Shown one piece after another: positions 1 to 9,162 of a stretch of DNA of 11,037 bases (position 1 is the first letter of the stretch; each line of letters begins with the position of its first letter). Origin of the DNA: QHXQ01 sp036389375. GTDB taxonomy: Bacteria > Acidobacteriota > Blastocatellia > Pyrinomonadales > Pyrinomonadaceae. The notes under the pieces are model-generated. The model searched no databases. It was not told the origin of the DNA and worked only from the letters and a program-made list of their open reading frames with translations. The translations under genes were made by a program, and so were the position numbers. The DNA lies in assembly GCA_036389375.1 (NCBI GenBank), contig DASVQA010000171.1:1-11037 (forward strand), given 5' to 3'.

Positions 1-2
1 GC

Positions 3-362
3 GATCCGGCGAAGCTGGCGCTGTTGCAATACTTGGCCGTGCGCCCCGCCTTTCTCCAAAACGCGCCCTTAGCCGAGCGCGACACGCAGGCCGTCTTCCT
101 CAACTATCAAGGCACGCGCATCACCACGCGCTCGGTCGGGCGCATGGTGGACAAGTACATCACCATCTGCGCCGGCATACACAACATCAGCCCGCACAGC
201 CTGCGCCACTCCTTCGCCACGCACCTGCTCGACAGCGGCGCAGACCTTCGCCACATTCAGGAGTTGCTCGGCCACGCGCGCATCTCCACCACGCAAATCT
301 ACACCCACGTCTCAATGGAAAAACTGATCGAGGTCTACGACAAGACGCATCCGAAGGCTTAA
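3..362 (+). CDS. xerC: Tyrosine recombinase XerC, C-terminal part (5' end outside window)
   Basis: This is the C-terminal catalytic domain of a site-specific tyrosine recombinase. The reading frame is open to the left edge, so the true start and the N-terminal DNA-binding domain lie outside the window. Counting from the Leu at position 24, the fragment shows the HxxR box (H58, R61, within HSLRHSFATHLLDSGADL), the second active-site His in LLGH (H84) and the nucleophilic Tyr nine residues later (QIYTH, Y93). The first catalytic Arg and Lys are expected upstream of the window. The ending HPKA resembles the HPRA-like tail of XerC proteins, so XerC is favoured over XerD, but phage or integron integrases share this domain. 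XerC and XerD resolve chromosome dimers at dif during division. The frame ends in TAA and is followed at once by a large inverted repeat. Confidence 0.85.
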   Translation, partial: DPAKLALLQYLAVRPAFLQNAPLAERDTQAVFLNYQGTRITTRSVGRMVDKYITICAGIHNISPHSLRHSFATHLLDSGADLRHIQELLGHARISTTQIYTHVSMEKLIEVYDKTHPKA

Positions 363-363
363 G

Positions 364-438
364 AGCAGTGATGAGTCCAAGTGCCGAGTGCCGAGCAAGA
401 GACAGGTCTTAACTCGGCACTCGGCACTTGGCACTGCT
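364..438. repeat. Long inverted repeat between convergent genes, possible bidirectional terminator
   Basis: The arms at 377-395 and 413-431 are perfect 19-nt reverse complements around a 17-nt loop. After a 6-nt bulge on the left (371-376) the pairing resumes for 7 more bases (364-370 with 432-438). Each arm is itself a short tandem repeat with a 7-bp period (GTGCCGA twice on the left, CTCGGCA twice on the right). It fills almost the whole gap between the stop of xerC and the stop of the convergent dksA-type gene. It could end transcription from both sides, although no clear T-tract follows the stem. The internal tandem structure also fits a dispersed repeat element. Confidence 0.8.
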
Positions 439-819
439 TTACAACGTTGGGGTGTCGTCCAGCCCTTGAGCGGCTTCGAGGGCGGTCTGGCAGGCGGCGT
501 CGTAGCGCGCGGTGGGCATGGCTTCGAGGCGCGCTTCGGGGATAGGTTGGCTGCAACGGGCGCAGATGCCGTAAGAGCCTTCGTCAATGCGCAGCAGCGC
601 CTGATCTATGTCGGCGACGGCTTGCGAGGCGCGTTCGCCGAGCCGCAGCGCGAGTTCCTGATTCACGTCCTGAAGCGACATGTCAACGGTATCTTTGACG
701 CCGTCGTCGTTTGCGACCATCTCCAACGCGGCGGCCTGATTATCGCGCACGTGCTCCGTATGCTGGCGCAATTGCTCCGTCAGGATGCGCCGGAAGTGTT
801 CTAGTCTCTCTGCGTCCAT
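439..819 (-). CDS. DksA/TraR-type C4 zinc-finger regulator, 126 aa, with one zinc Cys replaced
   Basis: The protein belongs to the DksA/TraR family, members of which bind the RNA polymerase secondary channel and modulate transcription, often together with ppGpp. An N-terminal helical part (about residues 5-80) is followed by the zinc-finger block YGICARC...RLEAMPTARYDAACQ. Compared with the CxxC...CxxC pattern of Escherichia coli DksA, C86, C89 and C110 are present but the third cysteine position is Asp107. By alignment, the coiled-coil tip motif DxxDxA appears as D43-x-x-D46-x-S48. At 126 aa it is shorter than E. coli DksA (151 aa). I chose the ATG at 819 over the in-frame GTG at 840 because GGAGG at 824-828 lies directly before it and would be inside the longer frame. 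A promoter lies at 890-918. Family assignment is solid; the exact role is not known. Confidence 0.85.
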   Translation of the reverse strand: MDAERLEHFRRILTEQLRQHTEHVRDNQAAALEMVANDDGVKDTVDMSLQDVNQELALRLGERASQAVADIDQALLRIDEGSYGICARCSQPIPEARLEAMPTARYDAACQTALEAAQGLDDTPTL

Positions 820-889
820 CAACCCTCCCTGATTTCGCACGGCTGTCTTCCGCGTGCGTGCTAGGCAAACTGTGTTTAGGTAGGGCGGG

Positions 890-918
890 AGTATAACACA
901 GCACGCCGTCAGGGTCAG
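890..918 (-). promoter_or_regulatory. Candidate sigma-70 promoter of the dksA-type gene
   Basis: On the minus strand, CTGACC (913-918, 4 of 6 to consensus) is separated by 17 nt from TATACT (890-895, 5 of 6). Transcription would start near 883, giving a leader of about 64 nt. The -10 is followed by the GC-rich discriminator CCCG, and the 10-nt stretch TATACTCCCG is also present in the receptor promoter at 3394. Confidence 0.55.
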
Positions 919-960
919 GGTCGGACGGTTGCAGGCTTAGAAGTCGGCCAACAACTGCTA

Positions 961-3306
961 TCAAAATCTGGCCGTCAAGCCGAGGCGCACGGCGCGGGGC
1001 GAGCCGGGCGAGATGTTGTTGTTGTTGTCGGCGTTGCGGTAATACTTCAGGTCGAACAGGTTTTCCACGTTCCCCTGCAACCGCCACTTCTCGTTGAAGG
1101 CATAGAAGACGGCCGCATCGGCGCGCGTGTAGCCGGGCAGGATGACGGTGTTATCGACGGCGGCGAACATATCAGACCGATGCACCAGCCCTAAGCCGAC
1201 GCCGAGTTTCGCCGCGAGCCGGTAGTTGTTCCAGAGTGAAAAGGTGTGATGCGGCACTTGGGCGACCTGCGCGCCGGCGCGGGCCGCCGTCGTCGCACTG
1301 GTAATGGCCGCATCCTGATAGGCGTAGCCGCTGACCACGCGCCAGTTGTGCGTGACGTTGCCGTTCAAACCGATCTCGAAGCCTTTGGTGCGCTGGCTGC
1401 CGGTCTGCACGATTCTGGTCGGGTTGTTGGGATCGGTCGCGCGCGTGTTGGTGCGATCCTGCCGGTAGATGGCGGTTGTGAGCGACAGGTAGCGGCGCAC
1501 GTCCCACTTAGCGCCCAACTCGTAGTTGCTGAACTTCTCCGGCTTGACCTGCTGCGTGATGCTCGTCAGCGACGAGAATTGATCGCCGGAACTGGGCAGA
1601 TAGGCGACGCTGTAATTCGCGTAAATGGAGAGCGGCGTGGCGGGTTTGAAGACGATGCCTGCGCGCGGCGAAACCAGTCTGTCAATGCGGCGCAGGTTAT
1701 CAGCGTTGCGCCGGTTGTGAAACTGTAGATCGAAATAATCGAACCGAAGGCCCGCGACGACTTGCACATAACGAGAAAGCTCAATCTGATCCTGTGCATA
1801 GCCGGCCGCCAGATTGGTCTTGAGATGATTGTCTGCGTCGGTCACAGACTGGCGATAGGTCACGGGCGTGCTGATCGTAGGCTGGTCGTAGGGCACTAGA
1901 ATGGACGTGGCGGTGTTGTTGAAGAAACCAGTGTTGCGCAGATTATCCGTCAACTGTCGCCCTAGTTCCGCGCCGGCCAGAAAAGTGTGCCGGACGCGCC
2001 CGGTGGTTAAGGTGAAGGTCAGATCCGTCTGGTTGAAAATGTTCCGGCGGCGGGTGGCGTTGTTGTAAGCCGAGAGCGCGACGCGTGTTTTATCCGCCGT
2101 CACCGCGCCGGCCACGTAATTCTGATAGCCCCGGTCGTAGTCGCCAAACTGCGTGCGGTTGCGCAGATTGAAGCGACCCATCTGCCGCTCGACAGCGCCG
2201 CTTAAGAGATTGACGCGCGCGCGCACGTGGCTATCGCGCGGGTTGCCAAAGAAAGTGTCAACGGGCGTGTCGGCCGGTCGGCCCGCGAAGGATGGAATGC
2301 CCCGGTCGGCCGTGCGCCCATCGTGGAAGTGTTCGTAGCTGAGTGTGAATTTCGTCTGCGTGCTAGGCGTGATGGTCAGCGTCGGGTTAATGCCGTACCG
2401 CTCAGTGTTGACGTAGCGGCGGAAGCTGTCGGAGTTCTCGTACAACGCGTTGACGCGGAAGGCAAGCTTAGGGTTGAGCGGCTGATCGTAATCCGCCGCG
2501 ACCCGTCTGTTGCCGAACGAGCCGCCCTGAAGCGTTATTTCACGCAAGGGGGCAGCACTGGCTTCCTTGGTCACACGGTTGACGACGCCGCCGCCACCGC
2601 CCCGACCGAAGATCATCGCGTTCGGCCCCTTCAGCACCTCCACCTGATCTACGTTATAGAGATCGCGGTAATACTGTACGTCGTCGCGCACGCCGTTGAG
2701 GTAGAAGTCGGCGCTGGTGCTGTTGCCCCGGATGACGAGTTGGTCGCGGTTGTTTTCGCCCTGATGCGCTGTGATGCCGGGGATGTAATTCACTACGTCG
2801 CTCATGCTCTGAAACGATTGATCCTTGATCTGCTCCTTCGTCACGACGGTCACGGACTGCGGCGTGTCGCGCAGCAGCGTCAACGTCTTCATGGCACTGG
2901 CGATGACTGCTGTCTGATAGCCGGCCGTGTCGGACACCGTCACGCTGGCGGACGCGCCGGCAACTTGCAGCACGACTTCGAGCGCCGGGGCGGGCGTCCG
3001 CGCCACGTTGACCGTCTGCGTCGTCGCCGCGAATCCGTCGGCGACGACCTGCAAACTATATGCGCCGGGTTCGAGTGCGAGCGAGAATTCGCCCTGTTGG
3101 TCTGTGACTGTCGTGAAACTGCCCGCGCCCCCCTGCGCCTCCGCCACGACACGAGCACCCGCGACCGTCGCCCCGTTGGCATCAAGCACTCGCCCACGCA
3201 GCGCCGCTTGCACAGTGCGCGTCTGCGCGTGGCAGAGTAATGCGCCGGTTAGCAGGAGAAGCAGAAACAGATTGGGCAGGCGGCTTGCTGCGCTTCGGAG
3301 CAACAT
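961..3306 (-). CDS. TonB-dependent siderophore-type outer-membrane receptor, 781 aa
   Basis: This is a complete TonB-dependent receptor that should import a ligand, most likely a ferric siderophore, across the outer membrane using TonB/ExbBD energy. A signal peptide (residues 1-27, hydrophobic core NLFLLLLLTGALL, probable cut CHA|Q) precedes a carboxypeptidase-regulatory-like beta domain (about 33-113). The plug domain (about 141-250) carries DTPQSVTVVTKEQI, LVIRG, VEVLKGPNAMIFGRG and a Gly-rich GGGGGVVNRVTK run, typical of the siderophore-receptor branch (FhuA, FpvA, Fiu types). SVTVSD near residue 121 may be the TonB box. The rest is a beta-barrel ending in the usual aromatic residue (VRLGLTARF). 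The ATG at 3306 has AAAGGTG upstream with 7-nt spacing. The gene has its own strong promoter and a palindrome over its start. The substrate cannot be read from sequence alone. Confidence 0.92.
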   Translation of the reverse strand: MLLRSAASRLPNLFLLLLLTGALLCHAQTRTVQAALRGRVLDANGATVAGARVVAEAQGGAGSFTTVTDQQGEFSLALEPGAYSLQVVADGFAATTQTVNVARTPAPALEVVLQVAGASASVTVSDTAGYQTAVIASAMKTLTLLRDTPQSVTVVTKEQIKDQSFQSMSDVVNYIPGITAHQGENNRDQLVIRGNSTSADFYLNGVRDDVQYYRDLYNVDQVEVLKGPNAMIFGRGGGGGVVNRVTKEASAAPLREITLQGGSFGNRRVAADYDQPLNPKLAFRVNALYENSDSFRRYVNTERYGINPTLTITPSTQTKFTLSYEHFHDGRTADRGIPSFAGRPADTPVDTFFGNPRDSHVRARVNLLSGAVERQMGRFNLRNRTQFGDYDRGYQNYVAGAVTADKTRVALSAYNNATRRRNIFNQTDLTFTLTTGRVRHTFLAGAELGRQLTDNLRNTGFFNNTATSILVPYDQPTISTPVTYRQSVTDADNHLKTNLAAGYAQDQIELSRYVQVVAGLRFDYFDLQFHNRRNADNLRRIDRLVSPRAGIVFKPATPLSIYANYSVAYLPSSGDQFSSLTSITQQVKPEKFSNYELGAKWDVRRYLSLTTAIYRQDRTNTRATDPNNPTRIVQTGSQRTKGFEIGLNGNVTHNWRVVSGYAYQDAAITSATTAARAGAQVAQVPHHTFSLWNNYRLAAKLGVGLGLVHRSDMFAAVDNTVILPGYTRADAAVFYAFNEKWRLQGNVENLFDLKYYRNADNNNNISPGSPRAVRLGLTARF

Positions 3307-3363
3307 GTGGGAACACCTTTCATAAACAGGACAGGAGTATTTAATAAGAGCTTTAAGGGGTTA

Positions 3364-3386
3364 AAATTGAAAACGGATTTCAATTT
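3364..3386. promoter_or_regulatory. Perfect 9+9 bp palindrome, candidate repressor operator
   Basis: AAATTGAAA (3364-3372) and TTTCAATTT (3378-3386) are perfect reverse complements separated by 5 nt. The site lies just downstream of the receptor promoter's -10 element and would cover roughly +1 to +23 of the transcript. A bound repressor there would block initiation. The size is like a Fur-type site, and iron control is common for such receptors, but the bases are not an obvious match to the classical Fur box, so the identity of the regulator is open. Confidence 0.55.
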
Positions 3387-3393
3387 CACCGGG

Positions 3394-3423
3394 AGTATAG
3401 TGGGGACATATTGTAGTTGTCAA
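3394..3423 (-). promoter_or_regulatory. Sigma-70 promoter of the TonB-dependent receptor
   Basis: On the minus strand TTGACA (3418-3423, perfect) is followed after 18 nt by TATACT (3394-3399, 5 of 6). Transcription should start near 3387, leaving a leader of about 80 nt. This is the best promoter match seen in the window, and a strong core promoter combined with a palindrome at the start site suggests control by repression. Confidence 0.75.
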
Positions 3424-3516
3424 CGAATTATTTATGCGGACTGAAGAATTGTCTCTACGAACTGAGCGGGACGGGCAAATGAGGTTTTGTGCAGCAAACG
3501 TGCGGGGCGCATGCTG

Positions 3517-4482
3517 TCAGGAACGCGCCTCGCCGCAGAGGATTTCGGCGGCGAGCAGCGGGATCATCAACTCGTGATGCCCGGTGATTGAATAGCCGCG
3601 CCCCGCGCCGTCGCTGACGGGTCGGCGCACGACGTTTGTGAGCGGGCGATAGGACTGGATGAAATCGAAGTTTGCGGTGGTGAAGTCAGCGAGCGGATGG
3701 CCCAGATTGCGCACGAGCGTGACCGCTTTCAAAAAGACTTCAGGCAGCACGACGGCCGAACCGACGTTGAGATAGACGCCGCCGCCGTCGAGCCGCCGCA
3801 CAAGCGCGGCGAGCAAACGAAAATCCGTGTGCGTGGTCGCACCGAGACTCGCACCGTCCACGCTCGGATGAAAGTGCGCGATGTCCGCGCCGATTGATAG
3901 ATGTGCGGTGAAGGGCACGCGCGCCGCGTAGGCCGCGCAGAGCAGCGACAGGTGCGCGTGCGGCGGCTGCATCTCAGCCAGCCTGCGCCCCAACGCCTCG
4001 CCCAAGCCGACCTGCGCGCGTGCGCCGGCTTGCGCCGCTTCATTCAATAGACGCCCCGTCTCTTCCGCCGCGCCGAACGCACCCGCGCCGAGCGTCGCGT
4101 CAACATCTTCTGAGGTTGAACCGACGAGCGCCATCTCCGCATCGTGTACGAGCACAGAGCCGTTGGCGGCAATCGCGGAGACGAAACCCTGTCGCAGCAG
4201 ATCGATGATGACGGGCGCAAGTCCCGTCTTGACGACGTGCCCGCCGATGCCCCAGATGACGGGGCGCTTTAACGCGCGTGCCCGCCGCACCTGCGCCGCG
4301 ACCTCGCGCAGAGACCTGACCGCAAGAATGTTTGGCAGCGCGCCTAAGAAATCTTTGAGTGAGGCGTCGGGCGTGATGGGCTGCGCGAAGTCGGCCGCCG
4401 TTACTTTGCTTGGGCGCGCGGCGAGTGGATAGGTGTTGACCTCGTCGAGATCGAGCGGTCGCACGTCTTCATAGCTGGACAC
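3517..4482 (-). CDS. Conserved protein of unknown function, deoxyhypusine-synthase-like features, 321 aa
   Basis: I do not recognise a named function. The central stretch (PVIWGIGGHVVKTGL, then DLLRQGFVSAIAANGS and HDAE.ALVGSTSEDV) and the later GGGVYLN resemble the NAD-binding fold of deoxyhypusine synthases. No lysine equivalent to the catalytic one is evident in the C-terminal part (SDGAGRGYSITGHHELMIPLLAAEIL), so spermidine transfer to a protein is unlikely. There is no signal peptide or membrane segment. The frame stays open up to 4671 but that would overlap the upstream sugar isomerase by more than 150 bases. The GTG at 4482 (start SSYEDVRPLDLDEV) is preferred; AAGGAG lies upstream at a rather long 12-nt spacing. 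The gene follows the isomerase after 37 bases on the same strand, so the two are probably co-transcribed and may share a pathway. Confidence 0.7.
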   Translation of the reverse strand: MSSYEDVRPLDLDEVNTYPLAARPSKVTAADFAQPITPDASLKDFLGALPNILAVRSLREVAAQVRRARALKRPVIWGIGGHVVKTGLAPVIIDLLRQGFVSAIAANGSVLVHDAEMALVGSTSEDVDATLGAGAFGAAEETGRLLNEAAQAGARAQVGLGEALGRRLAEMQPPHAHLSLLCAAYAARVPFTAHLSIGADIAHFHPSVDGASLGATTHTDFRLLAALVRRLDGGGVYLNVGSAVVLPEVFLKAVTLVRNLGHPLADFTTANFDFIQSYRPLTNVVRRPVSDGAGRGYSITGHHELMIPLLAAEILCGEARS

Positions 4483-4519
4483 GGCTTGGCGGCGCTCCTT
4501 CGTTTCTGCTCCGGCCCGT

Positions 4520-5101
4520 TTAACCTTCGGCAGCGAAAAGTAACTGCTCGACCAATTCGCACAGGATGTGCCCGACGAGGTTGTGCGTCTCCTGTATGCG
4601 CTGCGTGTCCGCGCTTGGCACGACGAGCGCAAGGTCGCACAACGCTGCGACGCTGCCACCGTCGCGCCCAAGTAGCCCGACGATCTGCATCCCTTGCCGG
4701 CGGGCCTGCTCGCAAGCCGCGCCGATGTTCGGCGACATGCCGGAAGTCGTGATCGCTACGAGCACATCGCCCGCCCGGCCGAACGCCTCGACCTGCCGCG
4801 CAAACACATTCTCAAACCCCGTGTCATTGGCGATTGAAGTCAGCACGCCGCCGTCGGTCGAAAGCGCCAGCGCCGGCAGCGCGCGCCGCCCTTTGCGCGC
4901 AAACTGGTTCACAAACTCGCCCGCGATGTGCTGCGCGTCGGTCGAAGACCCGCCGTTGCCGCACAGCAGCACGCGCCCGTCCGCCGCGAACGCGGCCGCG
5001 ATCAACTGCGCCGCACGCGCCACCTGATCGGCGTGCTCGGCGAAATAGCGCCGCTTGACCTCAAGGCTGTCGGCGACGATAGCTGTTATTCGTTCGTGCA
5101 A
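4520..5101 (-). CDS. gmhA: SIS-domain phosphoheptose isomerase (GmhA-type), 193 aa
   Basis: The protein is a single SIS (sugar isomerase) domain of GmhA length. GmhA converts sedoheptulose 7-phosphate to D-glycero-D-manno-heptose 7-phosphate, the first step to ADP-heptose for LPS core or surface glycans. The phosphosugar loop CGNGGSSTDAQHIAGE (about 47-62), ALSTDGGVLTSIANDTGFE and TTSGMSPN are clear. The zinc and active-site residues H61, E65, Q172 and H180 of E. coli GmhA correspond by spacing to H58, E62, Q170 and H178 (IQETHNLVGH). DiaA-like DNA-replication proteins share the fold, but the conserved active site favours the enzyme. The start is TTG at 5101: the frame has an in-frame TAG upstream with no ATG, GTG or TTG between, and only a weak AGG ribosome site. 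It lies 56 bases after uvrA on the same strand and 37 before the next gene. Confidence 0.82.
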   Translation of the reverse strand: MHERITAIVADSLEVKRRYFAEHADQVARAAQLIAAAFAADGRVLLCGNGGSSTDAQHIAGEFVNQFARKGRRALPALALSTDGGVLTSIANDTGFENVFARQVEAFGRAGDVLVAITTSGMSPNIGAACEQARRQGMQIVGLLGRDGGSVAALCDLALVVPSADTQRIQETHNLVGHILCELVEQLLFAAEG

Positions 5102-5157
5102 AGTTTTGCCTGGTGCGCCCGTTCGCGCGTCATGCTAACCGGCACACGACGCACATT

Positions 5158-8046
<2,889 letters not shown>

Positions 8047-8104
8047 TGCTGAAATTCGTGCCGCGCCGCCACAGTCGTGAATTTCGGGAGTAGCGGAAAC
8101 AGCG

Positions 8105-8133
8105 ATTTTACGCGAGCCGCAGCCGCAGCACAA
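8105..8133 (-). promoter_or_regulatory. Candidate sigma-70 promoter of uvrA
   Basis: On the minus strand TTGTGC (8128-8133) is followed after 17 nt by TAAAAT (8105-8110, 5 of 6). Transcription would start near 8098, about 50 nt before the ATG. Its position inside the longer possible uvrA frame supports the start at 8046. I see no convincing LexA-type site. Confidence 0.55.
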
Positions 8134-8176
8134 GCAGCGCGCCGCCCCAGCGGCAACGGCCTCATGCTGCGTTTTC

Positions 8177-8206
8177 TTGACACCCTTGCGGAGCGGCTTC
8201 TACACT
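8177..8206 (+). promoter_or_regulatory. Candidate sigma-70 promoter of pgsA
   Basis: TTGACA (8177-8182, perfect) and TACACT (8201-8206, 4 of 6) are separated by 18 nt. Transcription would start near 8213, leaving a leader of about 87 nt. The uvrA and pgsA promoters are back to back and do not overlap. Confidence 0.55.
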
Positions 8207-8238
8207 GCGCGCAACGGTCAACAGCAATGCTGCAACCG

Positions 8239-8261
8239 GCGCGTTTATACAAAAAACGCGC
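8239..8261 (+). other. Small stem-loop in the pgsA leader
   Basis: GCGCGTTT (8239-8246) and AAACGCGC (8254-8261) form an 8-bp stem with a 7-nt loop, between the predicted transcription start and the ribosome-binding site at 8285. It could shape the leader RNA, but a short GC-rich hairpin may also occur by chance. Confidence 0.35.
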
Positions 8262-8299
8262 GCACCCCGCGTCTGTAGTCTGACAAGGAGTCTTTGAGG

Positions 8300-9040
8300 G
8301 TGAACCTGCCGAACGCGCTGACGCTGTCGCGCATCTTCGTCGTGCCGCTGCTCGTGGTGGTGCTGCTGACGCCGTTCTCCGAGCACTGGTTCGGCGTGCC
8401 GCGCCACATCCTCGGCGTGACCCTCTTTCTCGCCGCAGCGTTCACCGATTACCTAGACGGCCACATCGCCCGGCGACGCGCGCAAGTCACTTCGTTCGGC
8501 AAACTGCTCGACCCAATCGCTGATAAACTGCTCATCTCGGCCGCGCTCATCTCGCTCGTCGAAAACAGGCTCGCGCCCGCGTGGGCGGTCGTCATCATCG
8601 TCGGGCGCGAGTTCGCCGTGTCGGGCTTGCGCTCGATTGCTGTGACGGAAGGGGTGGACATCTCGCCGTCGCGCATGGGCAAGTTCAAGATGTGGGCGCA
8701 GGTGTTTGCCGTCGCGCTGCTGATTCTATCGAGCGTCGGCGGCGCACCGCCGGTGGCGAACTTCGGGCAGGCGTTCCCGGCGATTCAGTTCTGGACTGTG
8801 CCGGAGTTGCGCGCCGCCCTGCATCACGTCTTCGGCGCGGGCGCGGCGACGGCGACCGATTGGCAGGTCTTACTCTACACGGCCGGGCGCGCGATGCTGT
8901 GGGTCGTCGTGCTCTCGGCGTGCCTCTCAATGTACGACTACTTTCGCGCCTTCTACGTGGCGATGAGCGGCCGCGCAGCCGCCCGCCGCGCAGCCGCGCA
9001 GCCGCCCGTGCCGACCGGCGCGAGCCAGACCGCGCGCTAG
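8300..9040 (+). CDS. pgsA: CDP-diacylglycerol-glycerol-3-phosphate 3-phosphatidyltransferase, 246 aa
   Basis: PgsA joins CDP-diacylglycerol and glycerol 3-phosphate to phosphatidylglycerol phosphate, the committed step to phosphatidylglycerol and cardiolipin, in the inner membrane. The CDP-alcohol phosphotransferase signature DGxxAR(x8)GxxxDxxxD is complete at residues 53-75 (D53, G54, A57, R58, G67, D71, D75). The N-terminus NLPNALTLSRI is typical of the family. Several hydrophobic segments fit membrane helices (about 12-25, 37-50, 78-88, 93-105, 133-145 and one near 200). It is longer than the usual 180 or so residues because of an insert after about residue 146 and an Ala/Arg/Pro-rich tail. 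The GTG at 8300 is chosen over TTG at 8294 because AAGGAG at 8285-8290 is 9 nt from it but only 3 nt from the TTG. Confidence 0.93.
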   Translation: MNLPNALTLSRIFVVPLLVVVLLTPFSEHWFGVPRHILGVTLFLAAAFTDYLDGHIARRRAQVTSFGKLLDPIADKLLISAALISLVENRLAPAWAVVIIVGREFAVSGLRSIAVTEGVDISPSRMGKFKMWAQVFAVALLILSSVGGAPPVANFGQAFPAIQFWTVPELRAALHHVFGAGAATATDWQVLLYTAGRAMLWVVVLSACLSMYDYFRAFYVAMSGRAAARRAAAQPPVPTGASQTAR

Positions 9041-9075
9041 GCAAAGACGCAGGCGCAAAAGAGCACGGCAGCAGG

Positions 9076-9120
9076 AAAGCGCAAGGGCGTAGAGAGCAAT
9101 TCTCTACGCCCTTGCGCTTT
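9076..9120. terminator. Perfect 20-bp hairpin between convergent genes, likely bidirectional terminator
   Basis: The arms 9076-9095 and 9101-9120 are perfect reverse complements around a 5-nt loop (GCAAT). The outer ends are AAA and TTT, so a transcript from either side ends its stem in UUU, though no longer T-tract follows. It lies 36 bases after the pgsA stop and 43 bases after the stop of the convergent secreted-protein gene. Confidence 0.72.
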
Positions 9121-9162
9121 GATCTACGGATGGTCGCCTTACTACCTTCGAGCGACGGCGCG

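Noticed and set aside
2227..3240. Long open frame (337 codons) on the plus strand inside the receptor gene
   Set aside because: It is the reverse-strand shadow of a clear TonB-dependent receptor; the translation is Arg/Val/His-rich with no recognisable domain and no ribosome site.
3249..3323. Short upstream frame starting with ATG at 3323, 24 codons with six Cys, overlapping the receptor start
   Set aside because: It has no ribosome-binding site, and the cysteines arise from reading the Leu-rich (CTG/CTT) signal peptide codons in the shifted frame.
4483..4671. N-terminal extension of the conserved gene to 4671
   Set aside because: It would overlap the coding end of the isomerase by about 150 bases and its composition (Arg/Ser-rich) matches a shifted reading of that gene.
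8051..8085. Inverted repeat GAAATTC (8051-8057) / GAATTTC (8079-8085) in the uvrA leader, as a possible SOS operator
   Set aside because: The 7-bp arms with a 21-nt spacer do not match a LexA site that I can name, and the match is short enough to be chance.
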